Part shown: positions 16,743-24,628 of the stretch, one piece after another
How positions within the stretch are numbered: the first letter of the stretch is position 1
Layout of the letters: the number at the start of each line of letters is the position of its first letter
Origin: Candidatus Acidiferrales bacterium
Lineage (GTDB): Bacteria; Acidobacteriota; Terriglobia; Acidiferrales; UBA7541
Assembly (NCBI GenBank): GCA_030037775.1
Contig: JASHQB010000346.1
Location: 1 to 36,333, forward strand
DNA length: 36,333 nucleotides
Reading direction: 5' to 3'
Position numbers and translations under genes: made by a program
Notes under the pieces: generated by a model
What the model saw: only the letters and a program-made list of their open reading frames with translations
The model's database searches: none
What the model was told of the DNA's origin: nothing

Positions 16743-17360
16743 CTAATTGAGCGAATGGCCATTGCCGCGAGCGCGCTGGCGACGTTCGCTCAAATAAACC
16801 AACTGCGGCAACCATTCCTTCAACTGTTCGAACAATTGCTCCTGCCTTTCGGCTTCGCTGCGGTTCTCGAGGAGCAATTGCTTTTGCTCAAGCGGCAGCG
16901 GAAGTGAGCTGGCCATGGCATATGCAGGCGAGAGCCGACCCTTTTTCCGCGGGGTCTCCGGTCCACGATTGAATAGCAGCCAGTGGCATTGCTCGTAGGC
17001 CTCTGTCAATTCCTTGGATGCAGACGGATAGGCTTCAGAAGCCTCATCGAAACACTCGATTGCAGCCTCAAGATAGGGTTTGTCGTCGAAGACTTCCTTG
17101 ACCTGAAAAGGCGTCTCGCCGCGGGTGAGAATGTCCATCTTGCCGTCCGGATACTGCTTCACCAGCGAGACAATCACCGCGGTGCATCCGACGGCGGCCA
17201 TTCCTCGTTTCTGCGCAAGAATCACGCCGAATTGCAGTCTCATATTCAGGCAGCGGCGGATCATCAGCTTGAAGCGCGATTCGAAGATGTGCAATGGCAA
17301 AGAGCAGCCTGGAAACAGAACGACGTCCAACGGGAAGAGCGGAATGCGCTTGGGATTCAT
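16743..17360 (-). CDS. Stand-alone LON N-terminal (substrate-binding) domain protein
   Basis: The 205-residue product matches the N-terminal substrate-recognition domain of Lon protease: RIPLFPLDVVLFPGCSLPLHIFE at the start, then YPDGKMDI and a TRGETPFQV segment. The AAA+ and peptidase domains are absent and no stop-codon break suggests truncation, so this is the known stand-alone LON-domain family. The last 60 residues form a charged, Glu/Gln-rich helix, perhaps a coiled coil. Its role is unproven; proteins of this kind may bind substrates or act as adaptors. The gene lies 102 bases downstream of the TPR gene on the same strand. No good ribosome binding site is visible before the ATG. Confidence 0.87.
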   Translation of the reverse strand: MNPKRIPLFPLDVVLFPGCSLPLHIFESRFKLMIRRCLNMRLQFGVILAQKRGMAAVGCTAVIVSLVKQYPDGKMDILTRGETPFQVKEVFDDKPYLEAAIECFDEASEAYPSASKELTEAYEQCHWLLFNRGPETPRKKGRLSPAYAMASSLPLPLEQKQLLLENRSEAERQEQLFEQLKEWLPQLVYLSERRQRARGNGHSLN

Positions 17361-17462
17361 CTGAGCGGAACCGTCCTAGGATAACAGAATCTCCCGAATG
17401 TGCTGGCGGGAGAAGTGAGCGAACCGGGCAGCAGCAGAAGAAGGCGCAGCGAGCGCGATTTT

Positions 17463-17792
17463 TCAGGATAGTTCGTCGAGTGTGGCTTGCATTTCCTGTT
17501 GGGCATGGGCATCGCCGGCTTGCTCCGCGCGGGACACGCCTTGGATGAGGATCTTTTTCGCGTCCTCGGCGCGATTTTCGGCGGCGAGCATTCGCCCGTA
17601 TTGATAGTAGGCGGCGACGTAATCGGGATGATCGGTGATTAGCTTCTTGAAATGAACTTCCGCCCCGCCGATGTCTCCTTCTTTCATGCATTCCATCGCG
17701 AGACCGTAGCGGCCGAAGGCATCTCGGGGATTTTTCTCGACGAACTGTTCGAGCATTTGCCTGCGCTTTGCGCCTGCTTGGGACGCGCCCAT
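17463..17792 (-). CDS. Small TPR-repeat protein
   Basis: The 109-residue product consists of about two to three helix-turn-helix TPR-like units (for example RYGLAMECMKEGDIGGAEV and DYVAAYYQYGRMLAAE). There is no signal peptide or catalytic motif. TPR units mediate protein-protein contacts. It is probably cytoplasmic, and its position ahead of the LON-domain gene suggests that the two are expressed together. The ATG at 17792 has no ribosome binding site and lies almost at the predicted transcription start, as in leaderless mRNAs. The frame continues upstream to 18041, but that part lies in the divergent thioesterase gene and is not coding here. Confidence 0.75.
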   Translation of the reverse strand: MGASQAGAKRRQMLEQFVEKNPRDAFGRYGLAMECMKEGDIGGAEVHFKKLITDHPDYVAAYYQYGRMLAAENRAEDAKKILIQGVSRAEQAGDAHAQQEMQATLDELS

Positions 17793-17806
17793 ATGTGGCG
17801 TATTAT
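17778..17806 (+). promoter_or_regulatory. Promoter for the thioesterase gene
   Basis: TTGGGA (17778-17783), 17 bases, then TATTAT (17801-17806; 5 of 6). It would start transcription near 17813, 38 bases before the TTG start of the thioesterase. Its -10 shares bases with the leftward promoter. Confidence 0.45.
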
Positions 17807-17831
17807 AAGAGCCGAAGTTTGTAAACGCCAA
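17802..17831 (-). promoter_or_regulatory. Promoter for the TPR gene, apparently leaderless
   Basis: On the minus strand TTGGCG (17831-17826), 18 bases, then a perfect TATAAT (17807-17802). Initiation would fall at about 17797-17793, next to the ATG at 17792, so the mRNA would be nearly leaderless. Confidence 0.5.
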
Positions 17832-17850
17832 TTCCAATCGAGGGGTTGCA

Positions 17851-18408
17851 TTGAAAAAGAAGCCGGATTTGAAGGTGGTTGCGCATTCCAAGGGCGCTGT
17901 GTTGGCCAGAGACGACGAAGCGGCGCCGGCAGGAAAGCCAGTCAGCGGCTCACGGTCGCAGATGGTGGAGGTGGTGCTGCCGAACGATGCAAATCCGCTG
18001 GGGTATATGCTCGGCGGGCGCGTGATGCACCTGATCGACATCGCCGGGGCGATCGCCGGACACCGCCACGCGGGCAGTTACCTGGTAACGGCGTCGGTGG
18101 ATTATCTGGATTTCCGCTATCCGATCCGCATCGGCGACCTGATTGTGCTGAAGTCGAGCGTCAATCGCGTTTTTGATACTTCGATGGAAGTGGGCGTAAA
18201 GGTATTTTCGGAAAATATTCTGACGCGCGAACGGCTGCACACGTCGAGCGCATATCTGACTCTTGTCGCCGTCGATGCCAATATGCAGCGGCATTCGATT
18301 CCGCCGCTGATCCTGGAAAATGACGAGGACCGGCGACGCTGGAACGAGGCGGGTGAGCGGCGGAAGATACGGCTCGCCCACAGATACAGAAAGCCGGTTG
18401 CGGAATAA
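17851..18408 (+). CDS. Hotdog-fold acyl-CoA thioesterase (YciA/BACH-like)
   Basis: The 185-residue cytoplasmic enzyme is predicted to hydrolyse acyl-CoA to free acid and CoA. The family signature VLPNDANPLGYMLGG is at about residues 42-56, followed by VMHLIDIAGAIAGHRHA (58-74) and the second strand block TASVDYLDFRYPIRIGDL. One hotdog domain is present, with a basic C-terminal tail. The start is a TTG at 17851, supported by GAGGGG seven bases upstream; the next Met (residue 38) would remove conserved sequence before the hotdog core. It is divergent from the TPR gene and convergent with hemY, with 26 bases between stops. The chain-length preference cannot be read from sequence. Confidence 0.88.
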   Translation: MKKKPDLKVVAHSKGAVLARDDEAAPAGKPVSGSRSQMVEVVLPNDANPLGYMLGGRVMHLIDIAGAIAGHRHAGSYLVTASVDYLDFRYPIRIGDLIVLKSSVNRVFDTSMEVGVKVFSENILTRERLHTSSAYLTLVAVDANMQRHSIPPLILENDEDRRRWNEAGERRKIRLAHRYRKPVAE

Positions 18409-18434
18409 CCCGGGGTTTGGTTCGCACTCCTTCC

Positions 18435-19790
18435 CTAACGAGACAGATAGTCTTGCACGCCTTGCGCCGTTCGAAATCCCTGCAACACACAGCTTCCAAT
18501 GGATGGCCCCTCCAGATAATTCCCGGTAATGAAAAGCCCGCGAAGAGCAGAAAGATCGTCGCGAATCGCAGCGACTTTTTGCGCGTGACCGAGATTGTAT
18601 TGCGGCAAAGCGCGATTATGCCGCCAAACATGCTGAGCGACGGGCGGCGCGCTGATTTGCAGCACTCTGCCGATGTCTTGGTGCACTTGATTGGCGATTT
18701 GGCCGTCATCTAAGGCCAAGATTTGCGGGTCGGTTGCGCCGCCGAGGAAGCAGGTCATGAGGGCCGAGTCTGCGGGGCAGCGGCCCGGAAACAGAGAAGA
18801 GTTCCAAGTGACACCGAGGGTGCGCAGCTTTTCTGTGCGCGGCACAAGAAAGCCGAATCCGTTGAGCGCGTGGCGAACATGCTCGCGACGGTAACCCTGG
18901 GCAACCACAGCGACGGGAGCGTAAGGGATTCCAGCGAGGGTCTTCGCGAGGCCCTCAGCGGACGGCGCGACGAGCTTGGCGGCCGCGTAAGCTGGCGTTG
19001 CAAGCACCAAAGCGCTTGTCGACACCGTTTCGGCATTTGCGGAGCCAGAACAGCGAAGCATCCAGCCCTGCGGGCCATGTTGAATCGAGCTGACGGCTAC
19101 TCTGCTGGCGATGGCGTCGCCAAGTTCCTGGGCTATAGCTCTCAGAAGTGTGGCCATGCCCATCTTGAATGAAGCAAGCGTGGGTCGCACGTGCTCGCCC
19201 TGGCCGCGAGATTTCATCGCGCCACGTATCACGCTGCCGTACTCTTCTTCCCACAGGGCCAGCGAGGGAAAAGAGCTGCGCAAACTCAGCTTTTCCGGGT
19301 CGCCAGCGAACACGCCGGAGACGAACGGCCCGGCAAGGTGCTCGAGAATCTCCGTGCCAAATTTTCGGCGCACGAAATCCGCGAACGATTCATCTCCCGC
19401 GACTGGCTGTGATCGACGGAACGGTTCACTGAGGATGCGCACTTTTGAGCTCAAGCCCAAAAGCGAAGTGGTCAGCAGGGAAGGCGGCGACATCGGCGCG
19501 GGGCGCAGCTTCCCTCCGCGCAAAATGTAGCGTGGAGTGCGGGGATCGGCTTCGACCAGTTCGGAACCGCAGCCTGCGGAATGGATGAGCTCGCGGAGCT
19601 CCGAGGTGAGCTGGAAGCTCTGAGGTCCGCTCTCGAACAAGAAGCCTTCGTGCTGCACGGTGGAGATTAAGCCGCCGGGATTTTCGGCGGCGTCGAAGAC
19701 GCGGACGGTGACTCCGAGCTCCCTGAGGCGCAGCGCGCAGGCGAGGCCGGAGATTCCCGCTCCCACGACGATGACCTGGCGAGGATTCAT
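18435..19790 (-). CDS. hemY: Oxygen-dependent protoporphyrinogen/coproporphyrinogen oxidase
   Basis: This 451-residue FAD flavoprotein oxidises protoporphyrinogen IX (or coproporphyrinogen III in some lineages) to the porphyrin. The N terminus holds the dinucleotide-binding VVGAGISGLACALRLRELG (about 8-26) and the conserved GGLISTVQHEGFLFESGPQSF region. The C terminus has the FAD-contact segment LRGLFITGNYLEGPSIGSCV. It is the last gene of the hemE-hemN-hemY unit, 15 bases after the hemN stop. HemN in the same unit already makes protoporphyrinogen IX, which favours protoporphyrinogen as substrate here; this is inference. The gene has also been named hemG or cgoX in other organisms. No strong ribosome binding site is visible before its ATG. 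Confidence 0.93.
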   Translation of the reverse strand: MNPRQVIVVGAGISGLACALRLRELGVTVRVFDAAENPGGLISTVQHEGFLFESGPQSFQLTSELRELIHSAGCGSELVEADPRTPRYILRGGKLRPAPMSPPSLLTTSLLGLSSKVRILSEPFRRSQPVAGDESFADFVRRKFGTEILEHLAGPFVSGVFAGDPEKLSLRSSFPSLALWEEEYGSVIRGAMKSRGQGEHVRPTLASFKMGMATLLRAIAQELGDAIASRVAVSSIQHGPQGWMLRCSGSANAETVSTSALVLATPAYAAAKLVAPSAEGLAKTLAGIPYAPVAVVAQGYRREHVRHALNGFGFLVPRTEKLRTLGVTWNSSLFPGRCPADSALMTCFLGGATDPQILALDDGQIANQVHQDIGRVLQISAPPVAQHVWRHNRALPQYNLGHAQKVAAIRDDLSALRGLFITGNYLEGPSIGSCVLQGFRTAQGVQDYLSR

Positions 19791-19805
19791 GGGCGGGCGG
19801 CCACG

Positions 19806-21206
19806 TTAGAGCGTTTTCGAAAAAAGGGGTCGCGCGTCCATTTTTTGTTCACGCAGGTAGCGGTCAAACGGCATGGCAAGGTTGCGGATGAAAATCCGGC
19901 CCAGTGGCGTGACGCGGATTTCCACAGGCGAGAGTAGAACCAAACCATCATCGCGCATCGGCGCGAGTTCGCCGATCTCGCGCGAGAAATAGTCGTCAAA
20001 GTCAATGTGAAATTGCTCTTCAATTTCTGGTTTGAGAATCACAGCGTGGCATAGAAGCCGCGTGATGACGGCGCGACGGAGCAGATCGTCGTCATTCAGA
20101 CGATACCCGCGCATGGTGGCTGCTCCGCCAGCTTCGACAGCAGACTGATATTCCGAAATCACGCGATGATTTTGTGCGTAAGCTGCACCTACGCTGCTGA
20201 TGGCGCTAACGCCCATGCCGTACAGATCCGCGCCAGCCTTGGTCGTGTAGCCCTGGAAGTTTCGATGGAGCGTGCGCTCGCGCTGTGCCACAGCCAGTTC
20301 ATCGGAAGGCCGCGCGAAGTGGTCCATGCCGATGTAGAGATAGCCAGCATCCGTGAACTTGCTCACGCCGGCTTTGAAAATGTGAAATTTCTCCCTGCCC
20401 TCAGGCAAATGGCCCTGAAACGCACCTTGCTGCTTGCGCAGCCAGGGAACGTGAGCGTAGCTGAACATGGCGATGCGGTCGGGGGCAAGCTGCAGAATTT
20501 TTTCGGCCGTGTCAGAAAAAGACGCGGCGGTCTGATACGGCAGACCGTAAATCAAGTCGACGTTGATGCTGTCGAATCCCAGGGAGCGAGCGGACTCGAT
20601 CAAGTCGCGCGTGAGTTCAAAAGGCTGAACACGGTGGATGGTTTGCTGCACGAGAGGCGTGAAGTCCTGAATGCCCATGCTGAGGCGGTTGAAGCCGATT
20701 TTCCGCAGAACTTCGAGGTGTTCGGCCGAAGTGACGCGCGGGTCGATTTCGATGCCGATTTCCGCGTCGCGCGCGAGTGAGAATCGCTCGCGCGTGTACC
20801 CAAACAAATCCTCGAGCTGAGGAGGGTTTAAATAAGTAGGCGTACCGCCCCCCCAATGAAACTGAACAACTTCACGACGGTGGGAAACGGCGCGGCTGAC
20901 GTGGGCAATTTCCGATTTCAGCGACTGCAAATAGGGAATCGCGGCGGTCTTGTCTTTCTGAATGACCACATTGCAAGCGCAAAATAAACACAAGCTCTCG
21001 CAGAAGGGCAAGTGCATGTAAAGCGAAACGGGAGTGTCTGCGGCTTCCGCCGTTGCGTAGAAGCTCGCAAGATCCGTCTGTCGAAAATCCTCATTCCAGA
21101 CGGGAGCGGTCGGATAGCTGGTGTATCGCGGGCCAGGACGATTGTACTTTGCGAGGAAATCTTCGCTGACTTCGAGGTCGGGAATTTGGTTGGCGGTTTG
21201 CACCAT
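19806..21206 (-). CDS. hemN: Oxygen-independent coproporphyrinogen III dehydrogenase (radical SAM)
   Basis: HemN decarboxylates two propionates of coproporphyrinogen III to the vinyls of protoporphyrinogen IX without oxygen. The 466-residue product carries the radical-SAM cluster motif Cys69-x3-Cys73-x2-Cys76 followed by Cys78, as in characterised HemN, plus FHWGGGTPTYL and the N-terminal YNRPGPRYTSYPTAPVW that marks true HemN rather than the HemW paralogue. I start it at the ATG at 21206, not the TTG just before it, because AAGGAA sits seven bases upstream. The gene follows hemE by 21 bases, so both are probably on one mRNA. Confidence 0.96.
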   Translation of the reverse strand: MVQTANQIPDLEVSEDFLAKYNRPGPRYTSYPTAPVWNEDFRQTDLASFYATAEAADTPVSLYMHLPFCESLCLFCACNVVIQKDKTAAIPYLQSLKSEIAHVSRAVSHRREVVQFHWGGGTPTYLNPPQLEDLFGYTRERFSLARDAEIGIEIDPRVTSAEHLEVLRKIGFNRLSMGIQDFTPLVQQTIHRVQPFELTRDLIESARSLGFDSINVDLIYGLPYQTAASFSDTAEKILQLAPDRIAMFSYAHVPWLRKQQGAFQGHLPEGREKFHIFKAGVSKFTDAGYLYIGMDHFARPSDELAVAQRERTLHRNFQGYTTKAGADLYGMGVSAISSVGAAYAQNHRVISEYQSAVEAGGAATMRGYRLNDDDLLRRAVITRLLCHAVILKPEIEEQFHIDFDDYFSREIGELAPMRDDGLVLLSPVEIRVTPLGRIFIRNLAMPFDRYLREQKMDARPLFSKTL

Positions 21207-21227
21207 CAAGTCATTCCTTGAATCTTG

Positions 21228-22307
21228 CTATTCAGCACGATTGGCTGCCAGTTTCGGCTTCGCCTCGGAAAACTCGCGCGCTGAGCGAACGAACGCCCGG
21301 GCGTTTTCGACGGGCGTGGTGGGCAGAATTCCATGGCCGAGGTTCAGAATATGCCCGGTGCCTTTTGTCTTCGAAATTGCTTCGCGCACGACGGATGCAA
21401 TCCTCTCCTCTGTGCTCAGGAGCATAGTCGGGTCAACATTACCCTGAAGAGCGACACTCGCGCCGATTTCCGCGCGCGCTTCGGCCAGATCGGTTCGCCA
21501 ATCGACGCTCAACACGTTAGCTCCCGTTCGCGCCAGAGCGGCCAGCAAGTGCGCGCCGTTCTTAACGTAAAGAATCACTGGGGCCGGCCCGGCATGAATG
21601 TCACTGATCAGCTTTTGCGTGGCGGGCAGCTCGAAAACCTCGTAATCGTGTGCGGAAAGCTCTCCGGCCCAAGTGTCAAAAATTTGCACGGCTGCGGCGC
21701 CTGCTTCGAGCTGCATTTTCAGGTAGCAGGAAGTGACGCACGCGATCTTTTCGAGCAAACTGTACAGCAGCCCCGGCTCCGTATACATCATACGCTTGAT
21801 TGTGGGCAGCTCACCGCGCGTCTTGCCCTCGACCAAGTAGCACGCGAGCGTCCAGGGCGCAGCGGCGAAGCCGAGCACCGGAACGTCCGGTCCCAAGGCC
21901 TTCACTATCGCGCGAATTGCGTCGTCGACGAACTTCGTTTCGCGCGATGGATCGAAATCCTTGAGCGCTTCGATCGCGGCGCTGTCGGCAACTGGCTTTC
22001 CGAGCTTCGGGCCGTCGTCATTGATTTCGAGCGGCACGCCCATGGCCTCGGCAACCACGAGGATGTCGGAAAAAACAATCACGGCGTCGGCGTCCAGCAC
22101 CTCATAGGGCTCGAGTGAGACTTGCGCGGCCAGTTCGGGTGTTTTGGCCACCTCCAAGAAGGAAAACCGCTCGCGCATTCTTCGGTAGCCCGGAAGGTAA
22201 CGGCCAGCCTGGCGCATGATCCACACCGGAACGCGTTCGGGCCGCTCACCGCGTGCGGCGCATAGAAAGGTGTCTTTTTTCGTCGAAGATGCGCTTGTCG
22301 CGTGCAT
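21228..22307 (-). CDS. hemE: Uroporphyrinogen III decarboxylase
   Basis: HemE removes four carboxyls from uroporphyrinogen III to give coproporphyrinogen III, in the cytoplasm. The 359-residue product has the typical length. Substrate-binding motifs are clear: WIMRQAGRYLPGYR near the N terminus, FSDILVVAEAMG carrying the key aspartate, GFAAAPWTLACYLVEG, and FDTWAGELS. The C terminus has GHGILPTTPVENARAFV. I take the ATG at 22307 as start; a GTG at 22316 would add three residues, and neither has a good ribosome binding site. It heads the leftward hemE-hemN-hemY unit, divergent from hemX. A TAAGAT at 22332-22327 on the minus strand could be its -10, without a matching -35. Confidence 0.97.
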   Translation of the reverse strand: MHATSASSTKKDTFLCAARGERPERVPVWIMRQAGRYLPGYRRMRERFSFLEVAKTPELAAQVSLEPYEVLDADAVIVFSDILVVAEAMGVPLEINDDGPKLGKPVADSAAIEALKDFDPSRETKFVDDAIRAIVKALGPDVPVLGFAAAPWTLACYLVEGKTRGELPTIKRMMYTEPGLLYSLLEKIACVTSCYLKMQLEAGAAAVQIFDTWAGELSAHDYEVFELPATQKLISDIHAGPAPVILYVKNGAHLLAALARTGANVLSVDWRTDLAEARAEIGASVALQGNVDPTMLLSTEERIASVVREAISKTKGTGHILNLGHGILPTTPVENARAFVRSAREFSEAKPKLAANRAE

Positions 22308-22369
22308 GGTGAGCACTTAGGTAACCATCTTAACAGATGCGGCCTTGGGCGCACACCGGCTCTCCGAAG

Positions 22370-22398
22370 TTGTCGCCTCACACAATCGGCGCTAAGAT
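22370..22398 (+). promoter_or_regulatory. Candidate promoter of the hemXACDBL operon
   Basis: TTGTCG (22370-22375), 17 bases, then TAAGAT (22393-22398); each hexamer matches consensus at four of six. Transcription would begin near 22405, about 75 bases before the hemX start. It lies in the shared hemE/hemX intergenic region. I see no obvious operator palindrome there. Confidence 0.4.
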
Positions 22399-22481
22399 TA
22401 CACAATGCCTGCAAGTCGTTCGGTTGCTTGTTTGCGGCCGCATCGCTGCGTCTGGAACACTGTTTTGACATGAGGTACTCG

Positions 22482-23288
22482 ATGGGGATCGACGTTCTCG
22501 CGCTTGCACTCTACGCCGCAAGCTTTGCCGGCTACGCGCTTCACCTGTATCGTGACCGTCCGTGGAGCGGGCGCCTGGCGACATTGCTGCTCATCCTGGC
22601 GATTGTTGCGCACTACTATGCGCTCCTCGAGCGCTCTCGCGCGATTCACGCGATTCCCTATGATGATTTATACGGCTCGATGTCGCTTTTCGCATGGCTG
22701 CTCGCGGTTACGTATCTTGGTCTGGAGACGTACCACCGGCAGCGCGCCGTCGGTTCGCTGGTGGTTCCGTTTGTGATGTTCTTGTTGATAGCAGCGGTTG
22801 TTGCGCCCTCGAACGTCCATCATGAGCTACGGACCAATGGGGCGCTCTTCGCGCTGCACATTACCATTACAGTTCTTGCCTACGCCGCTTTTGCTATTTC
22901 GTTTTTGCTCAGCGTGATCTATCTGATCCAGAATCGCGGGTTGCGCCATGGGCGCCCGGGGCTCGCGTTCTGGCGTTTTCCGGCGCTGGAAGTGCTCGAA
23001 CGCATGAGCCGGTCGAGCGTTTGGGTAGGCCTGGTTTCGCTCGCGGTCGGGACGGCGCTCGGATTTGTGTGGGAGCATCGGCTCACCGGGCAGTTCGCCA
23101 TTGCCGATCCAAAAGTCCTCGTGACACTGATCGTTCTGGCCGTCTACGCGATTTACCTGGCTATCGTGCACGCTCCGGCGTGGCGGGGAGCGCGTGCGGC
23201 CATGGTGTGTGCGTGCAATTTTGTGATCGTGCTGTTCAGCTACACGATTGTGAACGTTTATTTCACCGGATTTCACCGGTTCTTCTGA
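22482..23288 (+). CDS. hemX: HemX/CcsA-like membrane protein (cytochrome c assembly family)
   Basis: The 268-residue polytopic membrane protein has about eight hydrophobic segments and belongs to the CcsA/CcmC/HemX cytochrome-assembly family. Conserved features include HITITVLAYAAFAISFLLSV, EHRLTGQFAIADPKV and the C-terminal VNVYFTGFHRFF with a histidine. The length matches HemX of Bacillus subtilis, which is encoded next to hemA and lowers HemA level there; heme or tetrapyrrole transport is also possible. The WWD motif of true heme handlers is not evident. I start it at the second ATG (22482) because GAGG lies six bases before it; an ATG at 22470 has none. The stop overlaps the hemA start (TGATG). 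HemX and CcsA/CcsB names cannot be separated by sequence alone. Confidence 0.83.
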   Translation: MGIDVLALALYAASFAGYALHLYRDRPWSGRLATLLLILAIVAHYYALLERSRAIHAIPYDDLYGSMSLFAWLLAVTYLGLETYHRQRAVGSLVVPFVMFLLIAAVVAPSNVHHELRTNGALFALHITITVLAYAAFAISFLLSVIYLIQNRGLRHGRPGLAFWRFPALEVLERMSRSSVWVGLVSLAVGTALGFVWEHRLTGQFAIADPKVLVTLIVLAVYAIYLAIVHAPAWRGARAAMVCACNFVIVLFSYTIVNVYFTGFHRFF

Positions 23289-24628
23289 TGGCGATCGATT
23301 CGATCGGCGAGCACAACGAAACCGCGCCTCGCGGGCGTGCGGAGGTTGCGCTGATTGGTTGCAACCACCTGACGGCGCCGGTGGAGCTTCGCGAGCGCGT
23401 GGCCTTCACGCCGGAGCAAGCGCTGCAGGCCGCCAAGGAGCTGTGCCAGTCGGGAACGATCGAGGAAGCCCTCGTGGTCTCGACGTGCAATCGGAGCGAG
23501 CTGTACGGAGTTGCGGAAGAGTCGGACGGGTCCCTGCCTGATGCGCTGGTCTCTTATTTCAGCGAGTTTCACAAGCTTTCGCCGCGCGAACTGAATGGCC
23601 GTATCTACCAGCATGCCGGACGACAAGCCGTGCGGCATCTGTTTCGCGTGGCGAGCGGACTCGATTCGATGATGCTCGGCGAGGCGGAAATCCTGGGGCA
23701 GGTCCGCGATGCCTATAACCGCGCGCTCGGAAACGGCTCAACAGGCCCGGTGCTGAACCGGCTATTTCAAGGTGCATTGGAAGTTGGCAAGCGAGTGCGT
23801 ACCGAAACCGAAATTGGCGCGCGGCCGATGTCGGTCGCGGTCGCGGGGGTGAAGCTGGCGGAGCGAATCTTCGGTGACTTGAAAGGGCGTTGCGCCTTGA
23901 TTGTCGGCGCCGGCGGAGTCGCCGAGCAAGTAGTGGAACACCTTCGCATGCGCGGGATCGGCGAACTGCAACTGGCGAATCGCTCGTATGCCCGGGCACA
24001 AGAGCTTGCGCTGAGGATGGGCGGAACAGCCCTGGAATGGAGCGCGCTCAAGATCGCGTTGGATCAGCCGGACATCGTTGTGACATCCGTGTCCGGCTCG
24101 GATCACGTGCTCACACGCACGATGTTCGAACGCTCGATGTCTGCGCGCTCGGGGCGCGCGATCTGCGTCATCGACTTGGGCGTGCCTCGCAACGTGGAAC
24201 CTACGGTCGAGGGCCTTTACAATGTCTATCTCTTCAACATCGACCACCTGGGAGAAATCGTCGAGCAGAACAAGAAAGCGCGCGAAGCAGAGGCGCCGCG
24301 GGCCGAGGCCATTGTCGATGAGCATGTGAGCAAATTTCTGGCTTGGCAATCGAGCCTCGAGGGCGCCGGGCTGCTCGAAGCTCTGCGCAGTCGCTTGGAA
24401 GTCGAGCGGCAATCGCTGTTCGCGGCTCACTTTGGGGATGTGTCTCGAGCCTCCGAGGCGGATCGCGAGCGATTGGAAAAACTCACGCAGGAACTCATCG
24501 ACCGCATTGTCCAGCTTCCGGCTTCCCGTTTACGCCGGGAGCGCAAGTTGCACCGGCCAGTAGAAGGGCTGGCCGCGCTGCGGGAGCTTTTTGGCTTGGC
24601 GGACTCGGATGACAAGGAGAAGCCTTGA
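23288..24628 (+). CDS. hemA: Glutamyl-tRNA reductase
   Basis: HemA reduces glutamyl-tRNA to glutamate-1-semialdehyde with NADPH, the first committed step of the C5 tetrapyrrole pathway. The 446-residue product has the catalytic nucleophile Cys67 in STCNRSE, the conserved GLDSMMLGEAEILGQVRDAY, and an NADPH-binding VGAGGVAEQVVEHL. A C-terminal dimerisation helix follows VIDLGVPRNVEP. Its ATG overlaps the hemX stop by one base. In some bacteria an N-terminal degradation signal or heme feedback regulates HemA; the extra N-terminal residues before LIGCNHLTAP (about 20) are worth noting but are not evidence of such control. The stop overlaps the hemC start. Confidence 0.97.
   Translation: MAIDSIGEHNETAPRGRAEVALIGCNHLTAPVELRERVAFTPEQALQAAKELCQSGTIEEALVVSTCNRSELYGVAEESDGSLPDALVSYFSEFHKLSPRELNGRIYQHAGRQAVRHLFRVASGLDSMMLGEAEILGQVRDAYNRALGNGSTGPVLNRLFQGALEVGKRVRTETEIGARPMSVAVAGVKLAERIFGDLKGRCALIVGAGGVAEQVVEHLRMRGIGELQLANRSYARAQELALRMGGTALEWSALKIALDQPDIVVTSVSGSDHVLTRTMFERSMSARSGRAICVIDLGVPRNVEPTVEGLYNVYLFNIDHLGEIVEQNKKAREAEAPRAEAIVDEHVSKFLAWQSSLEGAGLLEALRSRLEVERQSLFAAHFGDVSRASEADRERLEKLTQELIDRIVQLPASRLRRERKLHRPVEGLAALRELFGLADSDDKEKP

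Noticed and set aside
18409-18434. Terminator between the thioesterase and hemY
   Set aside because: The AACCCGGGGTT palindrome leaves a loop of one base and is not a stable hairpin; no T tract follows.
22302-22481. Extension of hemX upstream to 22302
   Set aside because: The extra sequence overlaps the divergent hemE start and promoter region, has no membrane-protein character, and a ribosome binding site marks 22482.
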